A stretch of DNA of 14,915 bases from Acholeplasmataceae bacterium (GTDB lineage: Bacteria; Bacillota_I; Bacilli_A; Acholeplasmatales; Acholeplasmataceae), in NCBI GenBank assembly GCA_003497445.1, contig DNNX01000038.1, positions 1 to 14,915 of the forward strand, in the 5' to 3' direction. Numbering within the stretch: position 1 is the first letter of the stretch; the number at the start of each line of letters is the position of its first letter. The notes under the pieces were generated by a model. The model saw nothing but the letters and a program-made list of their open reading frames with translations, was not told the origin of the DNA and did no database searches. Below are positions 6,728 to 14,484 of this stretch, piece by piece. The position numbers and the translations under genes were made by a program.

Positions 6728-6755
6728 AGCCTTATTAAAATAAAAGGAGAATTAC

Positions 6756-7562
6756 ATGAAAAAAATATTATCATTAGTTGTTTTATTAACTTCATTTTTC
6801 GTACTTGCAAGTTGTGAAGCTGAAGGTCCTTTGAGAGTTGCAATGGATTTACGTTATCCACCATTTGAAACTGTAGACGACTTAAATAACCCAGAAGGTA
6901 TTTCTGTAGATATTGCACTTGCGTTTGGCGAATTTATTGGCCGTGAAGTGGAAATTGTGAATACTGCGTTTGGATCTATCATTCCTGCTCTTCAAGCTGG
7001 AGAGGTTGATATCGCGATTGCATCGATGAGTATCACAGATGCAAGAGATGAGGTTGTCGATTTCTCTAACCCTTACTTCTACTTCAAAATTATTACCTTG
7101 GTCAATAAAGATTTTGCAGCAGCAAACAATATAAATGAAGATTCCTCCATTGAAGATTTAAGAAACAGTGGTGGATCATTCACTGGTATTGCCAATCAAG
7201 TATCAGTAAGTATTCCGGCATCTTATGGTATTAGCGTATTAGAAGCTGCTGATTTAGCGACAGCAGTGGAAAATGTTGTTCAAGGAACAGCAGATATATT
7301 ACTCATGAGCGCGAATCCAGTGGTTCAAGCATACGCTGCAAATCCAGATAAAACAATGGTTGTATGGTCACCGTGGGTATCATCACCAATCGGTATGGCT
7401 GTTAATGAAGGTAATGCTGAATTGCAAGCACTTGCAAATGATTTCATTGCGACATTTACAGAACCAGGTGGCATTTACGAAACATTGAGTGCTAAATACG
7501 ATAATATGATCAAAACAACTTTAGGACGTTTTGGATTAGAATTTTATATTAACGAAAATTAA
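6756..7562 (+). CDS. Polar amino acid-type ABC transporter substrate-binding lipoprotein
   Basis: Family 3 periplasmic-type binding protein anchored outside the membrane. The 268-residue product has a lipoprotein leader MKKILSLVVLLTSFFVLASC, with Cys20 the lipidation site. The mature protein shows RVAMDLRYPPFE near residues 27-38, GISVDIALAFGEFIG, IVNTAFGSIIPALQAGEVDIAIASMSIT, and VDFSNPYFYF, which is the usual order of blocks in this family. The region around VEVVQGTADILL-type spacing (VENVVQGTADILLMSANP) also fits. The ligand, probably a polar or basic amino acid, cannot be fixed. ATG 6756 follows a strong AAAAGGAGA ribosome site. It is first in a three-gene operon and is followed at once by a terminator-like hairpin. 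The last six or so residues of its leader and the following Glu (FVLASCE) are identical to those of the divergent OpuAC. Confidence 0.93.
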   Translation: MKKILSLVVLLTSFFVLASCEAEGPLRVAMDLRYPPFETVDDLNNPEGISVDIALAFGEFIGREVEIVNTAFGSIIPALQAGEVDIAIASMSITDARDEVVDFSNPYFYFKIITLVNKDFAAANNINEDSSIEDLRNSGGSFTGIANQVSVSIPASYGISVLEAADLATAVENVVQGTADILLMSANPVVQAYAANPDKTMVVWSPWVSSPIGMAVNEGNAELQALANDFIATFTEPGGIYETLSAKYDNMIKTTLGRFGLEFYINEN

Positions 7563-7564
7563 TT

Positions 7565-7594
7565 TAGTGGCGGCAATAGCCGCCTCTATTTTTT
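7565..7594 (+). terminator. Terminator-like hairpin between binding protein and permease genes
   Basis: GGCGGC (7569-7574), loop AATA, GCCGCC (7579-7584): six G-C pairs, with TAG/CTA able to extend the stem past one mismatch. TCTATTTTTT follows. This is a strong intrinsic terminator shape inside an operon, so it probably acts as a partial terminator that lowers permease and ATPase levels below those of the binding protein. The partial read-through is inferred, since no new promoter is visible before 7607. Confidence 0.85.
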
Positions 7595-7606
7595 AAAGGA
7601 TACCAC

Positions 7607-8389
7607 ATGAATAATCAACCACTTACACCAAAAAAATCCATCAATTTACCAAATGTTATTAGCTATGTCTTAGTATTTTTATCAATATTTCTTTTTATAT
7701 GGTTTGTCGCGACACGACGTACATCTGACTTTAAACTTTATCTTATAACAGATAATTACGGTGAACTTATATGGAATGGATTCGTGAACACAATATGGAT
7801 TTCTATTGTAGCATTACTAGGATCTGTCATCATTGGTTTTATCTTTTATTTATTTTCAATAACGAAAGATAAGTATGTTGGTGCTTATTTAAGAGCATTC
7901 ACATCTGTATTTACTGAAATTATTTATGGTACACCACTGCTTGTCATGGTGGTGATTTCTGCATTTGTAATTGGACCAGCATTTGGTATTTTCAGTAGAA
8001 ATATTACTGGTCTTTTAGGACTCATCATTTATATTTCCCCATATATGAAAAATGTTTTTCAAGCAGCATTTTCATCTGTTGGAAATGATCAGTATATGGC
8101 CATGGATTTGTTTGGATTTACACCTTATCAAAGATATCGTTATATTATTATTCCACAAGTGATTCGAATATTAATGCCACCTATGATGAATAATTTTTCT
8201 TTAATCATCAAAGGTAGTGCACTGTTATATGTCCTTTCATTTAATGAACTGTATTATTCAATTGTCATTGCACAATCAAAAACATTCGCATTTGTCGAAG
8301 GATATTTACTCATGTGGGGCTTATATTTACTCATTACGATTCCACTTTCTCAACTTACAAAATTACTTGAAAGGAAATGGAGTCTATGA
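7607..8389 (+). CDS. Polar amino acid-type ABC transporter permease
   Basis: HisM/GlnP-type integral membrane permease of 260 residues. It has an N-terminal hydrophobic span (VISYVLVFLSIFLFIWFVA), then the family segment WNGFVNTIWISIVALLGSVI, then IYGTPLLVMVV. The EAA-like loop that contacts the ATPase is MAMDLFGFTPYQRYRYIIIP followed by QVIRILMPPMMNN at about residues 165-197. ATG 7607 follows AAAGGA with 6-nt spacing. Its final codons, LLERKWSL, overlap the ATPase start through ATGA, the same junction seen in the betaine transporter operon. Translocation of the ligand bound by the preceding lipoprotein is the expected role. Confidence 0.92.
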   Translation: MNNQPLTPKKSINLPNVISYVLVFLSIFLFIWFVATRRTSDFKLYLITDNYGELIWNGFVNTIWISIVALLGSVIIGFIFYLFSITKDKYVGAYLRAFTSVFTEIIYGTPLLVMVVISAFVIGPAFGIFSRNITGLLGLIIYISPYMKNVFQAAFSSVGNDQYMAMDLFGFTPYQRYRYIIIPQVIRILMPPMMNNFSLIIKGSALLYVLSFNELYYSIVIAQSKTFAFVEGYLLMWGLYLLITIPLSQLTKLLERKWSL

Positions 8390-9090
8390 AAATTGATATT
8401 AGGAATGTCACACACAATTATGATGTTGAAGTACTACATGATCTAACATTTAAACTAGATGGTTATACGTCTGTTGCTATTATTGGGATTTCCGGTTCTG
8501 GGAAATCAACATTACTGAGACTCATGTCTGGTTTAGAAACACCAACAAATGGGGATATTTATATTGATGACCAACATGTTTTAGAACCTGATTATAAAAA
8601 ACATATTGGATTTATTTTTCAACACCATAACTTATTCCCGCATTTATCTTTGGAAGAAAATATTACTTTAGTCTTAGAAAAAACAAGAGGGATTGATCCT
8701 GTTAAAGCCAAAGAAACAGCACATAAATATTTATCACTTCTTCACCTAGAAGATCAAGTCTATAAGAAACCAAAAAATGTTTCTGGTGGTCAAGCGCAAC
8801 GCGCTTCGATTGCCCGTGCATTGTCTGTGAACCCATCCACAATATTTATGGATGAACCTACTGCTTCTTTAGATCCTATTTTGACATTTGAAGTGTTATC
8901 AGCTGTTCAAGAATTACGTGGACTTGGAAAAAACTTTGTCTTTGTTACACATGTCTTAAGTTTTGTGAGAGATTTTGCAGATTATGTCATTTTCATGCAT
9001 GATGGTAAAATCACCGAACATGGCACACCTGAGATACTAGATCACCCAAAAAATCAAGCATTCAAAGACTTCATGATGAAAGTAAAATAA
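8386..9090 (+). CDS. Polar amino acid-type ABC transporter ATPase
   Basis: Cytosolic ATPase of 234 residues. Walker A is GISGSGKST at 34-42, the Q-loop is Q79 in FIFQHHNLF, the signature VSGGQAQRASIARAL spans 132-146, Walker B IFMDEPTASLDP spans 153-164, and the switch His is H189 in FVTHV. This is the GlnQ/HisP size and pattern; there is no C-terminal regulatory domain, unlike the betaine ATPase. The start at 8386 is preferred to ATG 8377, because AAAGGA lies about 10 nt before it but only 1-2 nt before 8377. The choice gives an ATGA overlap with the permease. The gene ends in the first bases of the downstream palindromic terminator. Confidence 0.92.
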   Translation: MKIDIRNVTHNYDVEVLHDLTFKLDGYTSVAIIGISGSGKSTLLRLMSGLETPTNGDIYIDDQHVLEPDYKKHIGFIFQHHNLFPHLSLEENITLVLEKTRGIDPVKAKETAHKYLSLLHLEDQVYKKPKNVSGGQAQRASIARALSVNPSTIFMDEPTASLDPILTFEVLSAVQELRGLGKNFVFVTHVLSFVRDFADYVIFMHDGKITEHGTPEILDHPKNQAFKDFMMKVK

Positions 9091-9117
9091 AAGGACATGA
9101 ATTCATGTCCTTTTTTT
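9089..9117. terminator. Bidirectional terminator between convergent genes
   Basis: AAAAGGACATGAA and TTCATGTCCTTTT form a perfect 26-bp palindrome at 9089-9114, with T-runs on both sides. It serves the amino acid transporter operon on the plus strand and the rhomboid gene on the minus strand. The stop codons of both genes lie at or within its edges. Confidence 0.9.
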
Positions 9118-9706
9118 ATGCATTCGTAATTTTCGGTTTGACAAGTAAGAAATACATCACAATCCCTGATAATAAGCCACCAATATGACCATAAAAACTG
9201 ACTTGCGGAAAAATAAATGTGAGCGCGACATTAATAAATGTCAAGCTTCTTATCGATCTAACAAAGTAAGGATTAAAATAATAAGGTTTTAAATACGTCA
9301 TAATGAATAATGCCCCAATGATACCAAATATCGCACCTGATGCACCTACAGTGACAACATTAGGATTACCTAATGCATAGACTGCAAAACTCGCAAGCAA
9401 ACCTGTCACTAAATAAAAAGTAAGAAATAACCATTTCGATAATATTCTCTCTAATAAGGCGCCTAAATAAAATAAGACATACATATTGAAAAACACATGC
9501 AGTAGCGATCCATGTAAAAACATCGAAGTTAATAGACGATACCATTCATTGTTTATACTAATAAAAGGTGGATATATCGCACCCCATTCGACTAAATTGA
9601 CTAAATTATCAAATCCACCTGTAAATAATACAACCAATGACATCATGACATTAATGAGAATAATGAGAGATGTTATCGGATGTTTTTCATAATAATTTGT
9701 AATCAT
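9116..9706 (-). CDS. Rhomboid-family intramembrane serine protease
   Basis: Membrane serine protease of 196 residues that cleaves transmembrane substrates within the bilayer. The catalytic Ser is S123 in GASGAIFG (121-128) and the catalytic His is H174 in FYGHIGGLLSG. The oxyanion-region residues are also present: H65, H70 and N74 in FLHGSLLHVFFNM, preceded by EWYRLLTSM. About six membrane helices are visible, so this is the basic six-helix form with no extra cytosolic domain. The physiological substrate is unknown. There is no Shine-Dalgarno before ATG 9706; instead a perfect -10 ends 6 nt upstream, so the mRNA is probably leaderless. The gene stands alone between two terminators. Confidence 0.94.
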   Translation of the reverse strand: MITNYYEKHPITSLIILINVMMSLVVLFTGGFDNLVNLVEWGAIYPPFISINNEWYRLLTSMFLHGSLLHVFFNMYVLFYLGALLERILSKWLFLTFYLVTGLLASFAVYALGNPNVVTVGASGAIFGIIGALFIMTYLKPYYFNPYFVRSIRSLTFINVALTFIFPQVSFYGHIGGLLSGIVMYFLLVKPKITNA

Positions 9707-9712
9707 ATAATG

Positions 9713-9721
9713 ATTATAACA
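9713..9721 (-). promoter_or_regulatory. Extended -10 promoter for leaderless rhomboid mRNA
   Basis: On the minus strand this reads TGTTATAAT, a perfect extended -10. Six nucleotides separate it from ATG 9706, which places the predicted start on the A of the ATG. The -35 (about TTAATT at 17 nt) is weak and falls inside the upstream terminator loop. Confidence 0.65.
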
Positions 9722-9750
9722 AAAAAAGACATTTCAATTAAGAAATGTCT
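9719..9750 (-). terminator. Intrinsic terminator of MFS transporter gene
   Basis: AGACATTTC (9727-9735) pairs perfectly with GAAATGTCT (9742-9750) across a 6-nt loop. On the minus strand a run of seven T follows. It lies just after the MFS stop at 9758 and runs into the rhomboid promoter. Confidence 0.9.
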
Positions 9751-9757
9751 TTTATAT

Positions 9758-11011
9758 TTATTCTAAATTTTTTTTAGGATTGACAAATAGAAATAAAATG
9801 GTTCCTATTAAGAGTGGTCCATATAATACGAGTACTGCTAAATTTGTACCCCATGACGTGATGACAAGTCCTAATAAAAATGGACTGATAATCCCACTAA
9901 ATTTTCCAAAAACGCTAAAGAATCCAAAAAATTCATTCGATTTTTCTTTCGGTAACATTTTTGCAAAATAACTTCTAGAAATGGATTGAATCCCACCTTG
10001 AGCTGTCCCCACGAGAAGTCCCACTACCCACATTAAATACGTTGTTTCAGCAGTAATAAAATGCGTGATACCAATGGTAATTGCATACACAACAATTCCC
10101 CAAAAAATCATGATTTTACCACCATGTTTTGTCGCTAATTTACCATAGATGATGGCTGACGGAAACGCTACAATTTGTACTAAAACAACAACCCCTAACA
10201 GCGTTGTAACACCGACACCTAAATCAGATCCAATGGTTGTTGCTAGACGTATGACTGTATTCACAACATCGATATAAAATAAGTATGCAAGCATGAAAAT
10301 GAAGATCATTTTATATTGTTTAATGTCTTTAAAAGTGTTAAATAAACGTTGATAGCTTCTTCTTATCGGTTTATCTTCATGTTCAAGTTCATAGACTTGG
10401 TTCACATCTTTTAAAATTGGTTGAGAATAGACATACCACCATACGATTGCAACAACAAATGCAAAACTTACAGATAATTGTTCAAAACTTTCACTTATGA
10501 ACCCCAAAGTAACAAGTGCATAAGGAATAATGGCAACTGTAAATGGAATCATTGATCCAATATATCCCCAAGCATAACCTGCAGAGGATACTTCATCCAT
10601 TCTCGACTCATCTGTGACATCTACTAAAAATGCATCATAGACAACATTTGACATATTATAGCCAATCGAAGAAATAATAAATACAATAATTAATACGAGA
10701 GGACTTAATCCAGGAATTGCTAAAAACAATCCTCCTAGTACACCCAAAGTAAAAAAGATCTTGAAAAACTTTTTCTTATTACCTTTATAGTCAGATAATG
10801 AGCCAATAATTGGTGCTAGAATCGCATCAGTTAATGCAATCCCTGCAGTTACAAAAGCAAATATTTGCGAACGATTTGAAATATTCGCTGCAATTGATTG
10901 ATAATATATTGGAAATAATACTGTAATGATTGTGAGAATGTAGGCTGAATTCGCAACATCATATAAAATCCAGCTACGCTCTAATTTTGAAAAGTTCGGT
11001 AATTTAAACAT
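9758..11011 (-). CDS. MFS transporter, UMF1/Atg22-like
   Basis: Twelve-helix permease of 417 residues. The N-terminal signature LERSWILYDVANSAY (about residues 10-24) and SSAGYAWGYIGSM near residue 142 are typical of the UMF1 family, which includes vacuole-effluxer-like proteins. A charged loop GSLSDYKGNKKKFF near residue 70 matches the MFS loop 2-3 motif, and GTAQGGIQSISRSYFAKMLP in the C-terminal half is also characteristic. The family is often thought to export amino acids or small solutes, but substrate cannot be told here. Start ATG 11011 follows AGAGG with 7-nt spacing. It is a single-gene unit with its own promoter and terminator, divergent from the V-ATPase operon. Confidence 0.9.
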   Translation of the reverse strand: MFKLPNFSKLERSWILYDVANSAYILTIITVLFPIYYQSIAANISNRSQIFAFVTAGIALTDAILAPIIGSLSDYKGNKKKFFKIFFTLGVLGGLFLAIPGLSPLVLIIVFIISSIGYNMSNVVYDAFLVDVTDESRMDEVSSAGYAWGYIGSMIPFTVAIIPYALVTLGFISESFEQLSVSFAFVVAIVWWYVYSQPILKDVNQVYELEHEDKPIRRSYQRLFNTFKDIKQYKMIFIFMLAYLFYIDVVNTVIRLATTIGSDLGVGVTTLLGVVVLVQIVAFPSAIIYGKLATKHGGKIMIFWGIVVYAITIGITHFITAETTYLMWVVGLLVGTAQGGIQSISRSYFAKMLPKEKSNEFFGFFSVFGKFSGIISPFLLGLVITSWGTNLAVLVLYGPLLIGTILFLFVNPKKNLE

Positions 11012-11034
11012 ATTGATACCTCTTGTTTTTTTCT

Positions 11035-11062
11035 ATTGTATAACAATTTTTATAAATTGAAA
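11035..11062 (-). promoter_or_regulatory. Promoter of MFS transporter gene
   Basis: On the minus strand: -35 TTTCAA (11057-11062), a 16-nt spacer and -10 TACAAT (11035-11040). The start is near 11028. The ribosome site AGAGG lies between it and ATG 11011. Confidence 0.6.
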
Positions 11063-11070
11063 CGTTTTCA
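11055..11070. promoter_or_regulatory. cre-like/LacI-type operator candidate
   Basis: The plus strand reads TTGAAACGTTTTCA around 11057-11070, a CG-centred near-palindrome. Against the CcpA cre consensus (WTGNAARCGNWWWCAW) I count two mismatches. It covers the -35 of the MFS gene, where a bound LacI-family repressor would block transcription. No cognate regulator gene is in the window. Confidence 0.35.
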
Positions 11071-11113
11071 GTAGATAATTTACATATTTTTTATAGACAT
11101 TTCCATCTATCAT

Positions 11114-11141
11114 TTTACAAATAAAAAAATAGTGCTATAAT
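11114..11141 (+). promoter_or_regulatory. Promoter of V-type ATPase operon
   Basis: -35 TTTACA (11114-11119, 5/6 match), a 16-nt spacer and -10 TATAAT (11136-11141) preceded by TGC as an extended -10. Predicted start near 11148, ahead of the GAAGGTGA ribosome site of the first gene. Confidence 0.75.
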
Positions 11142-11172
11142 AAATCTGGTAAAAACGTGAGAAGGTGACAAT

Positions 11173-11502
11173 TTGCAAGATTCTATAACCAAAGAGGTTA
11201 TTGCACTCGATAAAAAACTTCGAGAAAAAATTGAACTCTTAGAATTAGAAAAGCAACATTTAGATCAAACGATCGAAAAAGAAACAAAAAAACTTATTGA
11301 AAATTTTCAAATAGAACTTAAAAAACTCATCGAAGAAACAAACAAAAAAAATCAAGTTTTTTTCAAAGAAAAAGAGCAAATCGTAAAACAAGACTTTGAA
11401 TCTCGATTAGCTTCCATTAAAAAACAATTCGATACAAATAAAGATGCTTGGTTAGAAGGCATTTTTAATGCTTGTATTGCATTTGAGGAAGACACCAATT
11501 GA
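11173..11502 (+). CDS. V-type ATPase peripheral-stalk subunit (G/H, NtpF-like)
   Basis: A 109-residue, almost wholly charged helical protein with heptad-like Leu/Ile spacing (KLREKIELLELEKQHLDQTIEKETKKL...), which predicts one long coiled coil. Such proteins form the peripheral stalk joining the V1 head to subunit I, paired with subunit E. The size matches NtpF/AtpH (about 105-110 residues). The function rests mainly on its position as first gene before subunits C, I and K, because the sequence itself is low-complexity. The start is TTG at 11173, with AAGGTG about 7 nt upstream; no ATG is available near by. The stop overlaps the next start by 4 nt (TTGA), indicating translational coupling. 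Confidence 0.8.
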   Translation: MQDSITKEVIALDKKLREKIELLELEKQHLDQTIEKETKKLIENFQIELKKLIEETNKKNQVFFKEKEQIVKQDFESRLASIKKQFDTNKDAWLEGIFNACIAFEEDTN

Positions 11503-12539
11503 GCACTGCAAATAATGTCATCATCGCCAAATCTAAGGCAATGTATGGTCTTTTTTTAAAAAGTGATGACTATGAGAAAATGATTAAAATGTCTGCAGTA
11601 TCGGATATTGTTGGCTATTTAAAAAAACATCCTTTTTATGAGGCAATACTTAAAGATATTAACGAAAAGGCAGTACACCGTGGTCAACTTGAACTCTTAA
11701 TTAGAAAAAATAATTTTGATCGCATATTAAAATTGATCCATAGTGTATATTCTAAAGATAAGTCTTATTATCAACTTTCCGTTGTAAAACAGGAAAGTGA
11801 CCTTATTCTAAGTGTGTTAAGAACGATCATTAATAATGATGATCTTGAGTCAATTAAAGGTAAAGTGCCCTTCTTCTTTGATGTACACACCGATATTGAC
11901 TTAACTAAATTGATGTCATCTGAGACATTTGATGAACTGATTGAATCTCTTAAAGATTCAGACTATTATAATATCCTCAAGACCTATTATGTAAAAGACA
12001 TCAATCTTATTCGTTATCTTGATATTGAATACAAACTCGATATGTACTATTTCGATCAAGCATTCAAACGCATTGATGAAAATTATAAGGGATCTTTGGA
12101 GAAAGACTTGAAAGATTTATTTTACACAAGAATTGAACTTCAAAATTTAACTAAGATTTATCGTTTAAAGAAATTTTATCAGTCTGATCCACTCACAATC
12201 AAAAATTTATTAGTGTTAAAACATTCTCGTATTAAAGAAAAAAAACTTGAAGAAATCATTCAATTAAAAGATCCAAATGACATCTTAAATTATTTGACAC
12301 ATTCAGATTTTAAATATTATAAAAATGATCAAGATTTTATTTACATTGAATATTATGCCGGTAAAATCAGGTATGATCTTGCGAGAAAATTTATGTATTT
12401 TGCAACAGATGTACCGAAAGTCTTTACAGCATTTCTCACCTTACTTGAGATACAAAATGATAATCTCACAAATATCATTGAAGGTATTCGATATCAAGTG
12501 AGCGATGTTGAAATGCAACAAATGCTCATTTATACTTAG
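11499..12539 (+). CDS. ntpC: V-type ATPase subunit C
   Basis: A 346-residue subunit C/d protein that caps the membrane rotor and links the central stalk to the K ring on the cytosolic side. It begins MSTANNVIIAKSKAMYGLFLKSDDYEKMI, which resembles the N-terminal motif of the family, and has the mostly helical, three-lobed composition with repeats of FD-x-YY patterns (DSDYYNILKTYYVKDINLIRYLDIEYKLD-like stretch). Length fits the usual 325-350. The start is TTG at 11499, overlapping the preceding stop, with GAGG about 10 nt upstream. Two consecutive TTG starts may temper expression of these low-copy subunits; that is inference. In E. hirae ntpC follows ntpE, so its place before subunit I here is a different order. 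Confidence 0.88.
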   Translation: MSTANNVIIAKSKAMYGLFLKSDDYEKMIKMSAVSDIVGYLKKHPFYEAILKDINEKAVHRGQLELLIRKNNFDRILKLIHSVYSKDKSYYQLSVVKQESDLILSVLRTIINNDDLESIKGKVPFFFDVHTDIDLTKLMSSETFDELIESLKDSDYYNILKTYYVKDINLIRYLDIEYKLDMYYFDQAFKRIDENYKGSLEKDLKDLFYTRIELQNLTKIYRLKKFYQSDPLTIKNLLVLKHSRIKEKKLEEIIQLKDPNDILNYLTHSDFKYYKNDQDFIYIEYYAGKIRYDLARKFMYFATDVPKVFTAFLTLLEIQNDNLTNIIEGIRYQVSDVEMQQMLIYT

Positions 12540-12547
12540 GAGAGTTT

Positions 12548-14473
12548 ATGGGAATATCCACCATAAAATTAATCGATATCACAGCGAATCAAGACAAACT
12601 TGATGACATCCTCACACAATTAATTGAAACTGAACATATTCATCCAGTTCTTGCAAGTGAAATTATTGAAAAAGTGCATGGCTCTACTTCTTTTGTGTCA
12701 GAAAATCCATGTCAAGCACTCTTACAAGATTTAAAAGATATTGAGACAAAATTTAATATTAACCTGACCAATGTTGAACAACGTAACTATGATATTGACT
12801 TCGATGAAATGTATGACTACATGCAAAATTTAAAACATCAATTGAACGAGGAAATTCAACGTATAAAAGCGTTAGAAAAAGATATTTCTGAATATCAAGA
12901 TGCACTCATTCAAGTCAATCACTTGAAAGCACTTGATCTTCCATTAGATGACTTATTTGCAGCCGAATACGTAACATTCAGATTTGGTCGATTACCAAAT
13001 GATAGTGTGCCAAAGTTACGTTTCTTTCAATCAAAAGCATTTGTATTCCAATCATTTGAAACGGATAATAATTATGCTTGGTGTATGTACTACACCACAG
13101 ATGAATTTAAGCGGGAAGTTGACAATATCTTTTCATCATTATTCTTTGAACGTATATTCATTCCAGATTTTGTTCATGGAAGACCTTTAGAAGCAATAGA
13201 AAATTTAGAAGCAAAAATTAAAACCGCACAACTTGAAATACAATCCTATCATCAAGAAATGGATGAAATCGCGGGTACATGTACGAATAAATTATCATGT
13301 ATTAAAGGTGAATTACTCTACTTAAATCGTTTATTTGAAGCCAAAAAGTATGTTGTTGGTTTGGGAGATAAAATTTCCATTTCTTTATTTGTCGAAGATC
13401 ACCATGCACCAGATGTCAAATCATTATTTGAAGCTATCGATGATGTTGAAGTTGAGATCAATGATGCAGATACAGACAAACGTATTCAACCACCAACAAA
13501 ACTTAAAAATGGTTGGTTTGCAAAACCATTTGGATTGTTTGTTGAAATGTATGGTTTACCAAGTTATCATGACATTGATCCTACCCCATTTGTTGCCTGG
13601 AGTTACGCCATTTTATTTGGACTTATGTTTGGTGATTTAGGTCAAGGGATTGTCTTAGCTTTATTAGGGTATTTACTCTACAAGAAAAAAGGCAGCATAC
13701 TTGGTGCCATTGGTGTTAGAATTGGTATCACATCTGCTATATTTGGATTTTTATATGGATCGCTTTTTGGTAACGAAGAAATATTAATTCCAGTGTTTCA
13801 AAATGTCTTTGGTTTAATTGATAAACCAATCCATGTCATGGATGCTGACTTCACGATGACACTTCTTATTTCAGCAATTGGCATTGGGGTCTTCTTAATT
13901 GTCGTTGCCATGTTACTTAGCATTTACATTAAGTTTAAGAAGAAAAATTATGTTGATATGTTCATGTCACATAACGGTGTTGCAGGTCTTATATTATATA
14001 CGTATTTTCTGACAGCTTTGGCACTATCCATGGGTTTTCAAATCAACATTTTAACACCAGTGTTTACGTTACCATTCATTGGTATCCCACTAGTTCTTAT
14101 CCTTATGAAAGAATCTGTAGAAAGAAAGTCACACGGTGAGAAAATGTTTCCAAATGGTTTTGGAGGATTCTTTGTAGAAGGATTCTTTGAACTCTTTGAA
14201 ATTTTATTATCCTATGTAACGAATACCATGTCATTTCTTCGTGTTGGTGGATTCATCTTATCCCACGCAGGCATGATGCTTGTAGTGATGTCACTGATGG
14301 AAATGGTGGGAGGAACTGGTAGTATCTTCGTGCTCATTTTTGGAAACATCTTTGTCATGGCACTTGAAGGGATGATTGTAGGAATTCAAGTATTAAGATT
14401 GCAGTTTTATGAATTATTCTCAAGATATTATCAAGGGGATGGCATTGCTTTCACCCCCTTACAAATAAAATAA
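12548..14473 (+). CDS. ntpI: V-type ATPase subunit I (a subunit)
   Basis: Membrane stator subunit of 641 residues that provides the ion half-channels. Residues 1 to about 345 form the cytosolic arm, with coiled-coil stretches around 85-130 and 215-265. From about FGLFVEMYGLPSYHDIDPTPFVAWSYAILFG the protein enters a block of seven or eight membrane helices; FGDLGQGIVLALLGYLLYKKK-like sequence is typical. The essential arginine facing the rotor is R565 in MSFLRVGGFILSHAGMM (codon 14240-14242), intact. The final LRLQFYELFSRYYQGDGIAFTPL is the classic C-terminus. ATG 12548 follows AGGAGAG with short spacing. The pump could use H+ or Na+; this cannot be decided here, as the K-subunit site is altered at the window end. 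Confidence 0.95.
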   Translation: MGISTIKLIDITANQDKLDDILTQLIETEHIHPVLASEIIEKVHGSTSFVSENPCQALLQDLKDIETKFNINLTNVEQRNYDIDFDEMYDYMQNLKHQLNEEIQRIKALEKDISEYQDALIQVNHLKALDLPLDDLFAAEYVTFRFGRLPNDSVPKLRFFQSKAFVFQSFETDNNYAWCMYYTTDEFKREVDNIFSSLFFERIFIPDFVHGRPLEAIENLEAKIKTAQLEIQSYHQEMDEIAGTCTNKLSCIKGELLYLNRLFEAKKYVVGLGDKISISLFVEDHHAPDVKSLFEAIDDVEVEINDADTDKRIQPPTKLKNGWFAKPFGLFVEMYGLPSYHDIDPTPFVAWSYAILFGLMFGDLGQGIVLALLGYLLYKKKGSILGAIGVRIGITSAIFGFLYGSLFGNEEILIPVFQNVFGLIDKPIHVMDADFTMTLLISAIGIGVFLIVVAMLLSIYIKFKKKNYVDMFMSHNGVAGLILYTYFLTALALSMGFQINILTPVFTLPFIGIPLVLILMKESVERKSHGEKMFPNGFGGFFVEGFFELFEILLSYVTNTMSFLRVGGFILSHAGMMLVVMSLMEMVGGTGSIFVLIFGNIFVMALEGMIVGIQVLRLQFYELFSRYYQGDGIAFTPLQIK

Positions 14474-14484
14474 CGGAGGGCTAT

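Noticed and set aside
6721..6918. 65-codon minus-strand open frame
   Set aside because: Antisense to the leader and N-terminus of the amino acid binding protein, which has a clear promoter, ribosome site and lipobox.
9089..9114. 26-bp perfect palindrome as an operator or attachment site
   Set aside because: Its position between two convergent stops and T-runs on both sides are fully explained by a bidirectional terminator.
9486..9971. Two plus-strand frames of 68 and 63 codons
   Set aside because: Antisense to rhomboid and MFS genes; no start signals.
12984..13640. Two plus-strand frames of 68 and 101 codons
   Set aside because: Out-of-frame readings inside subunit I, whose own frame is continuous and conserved.
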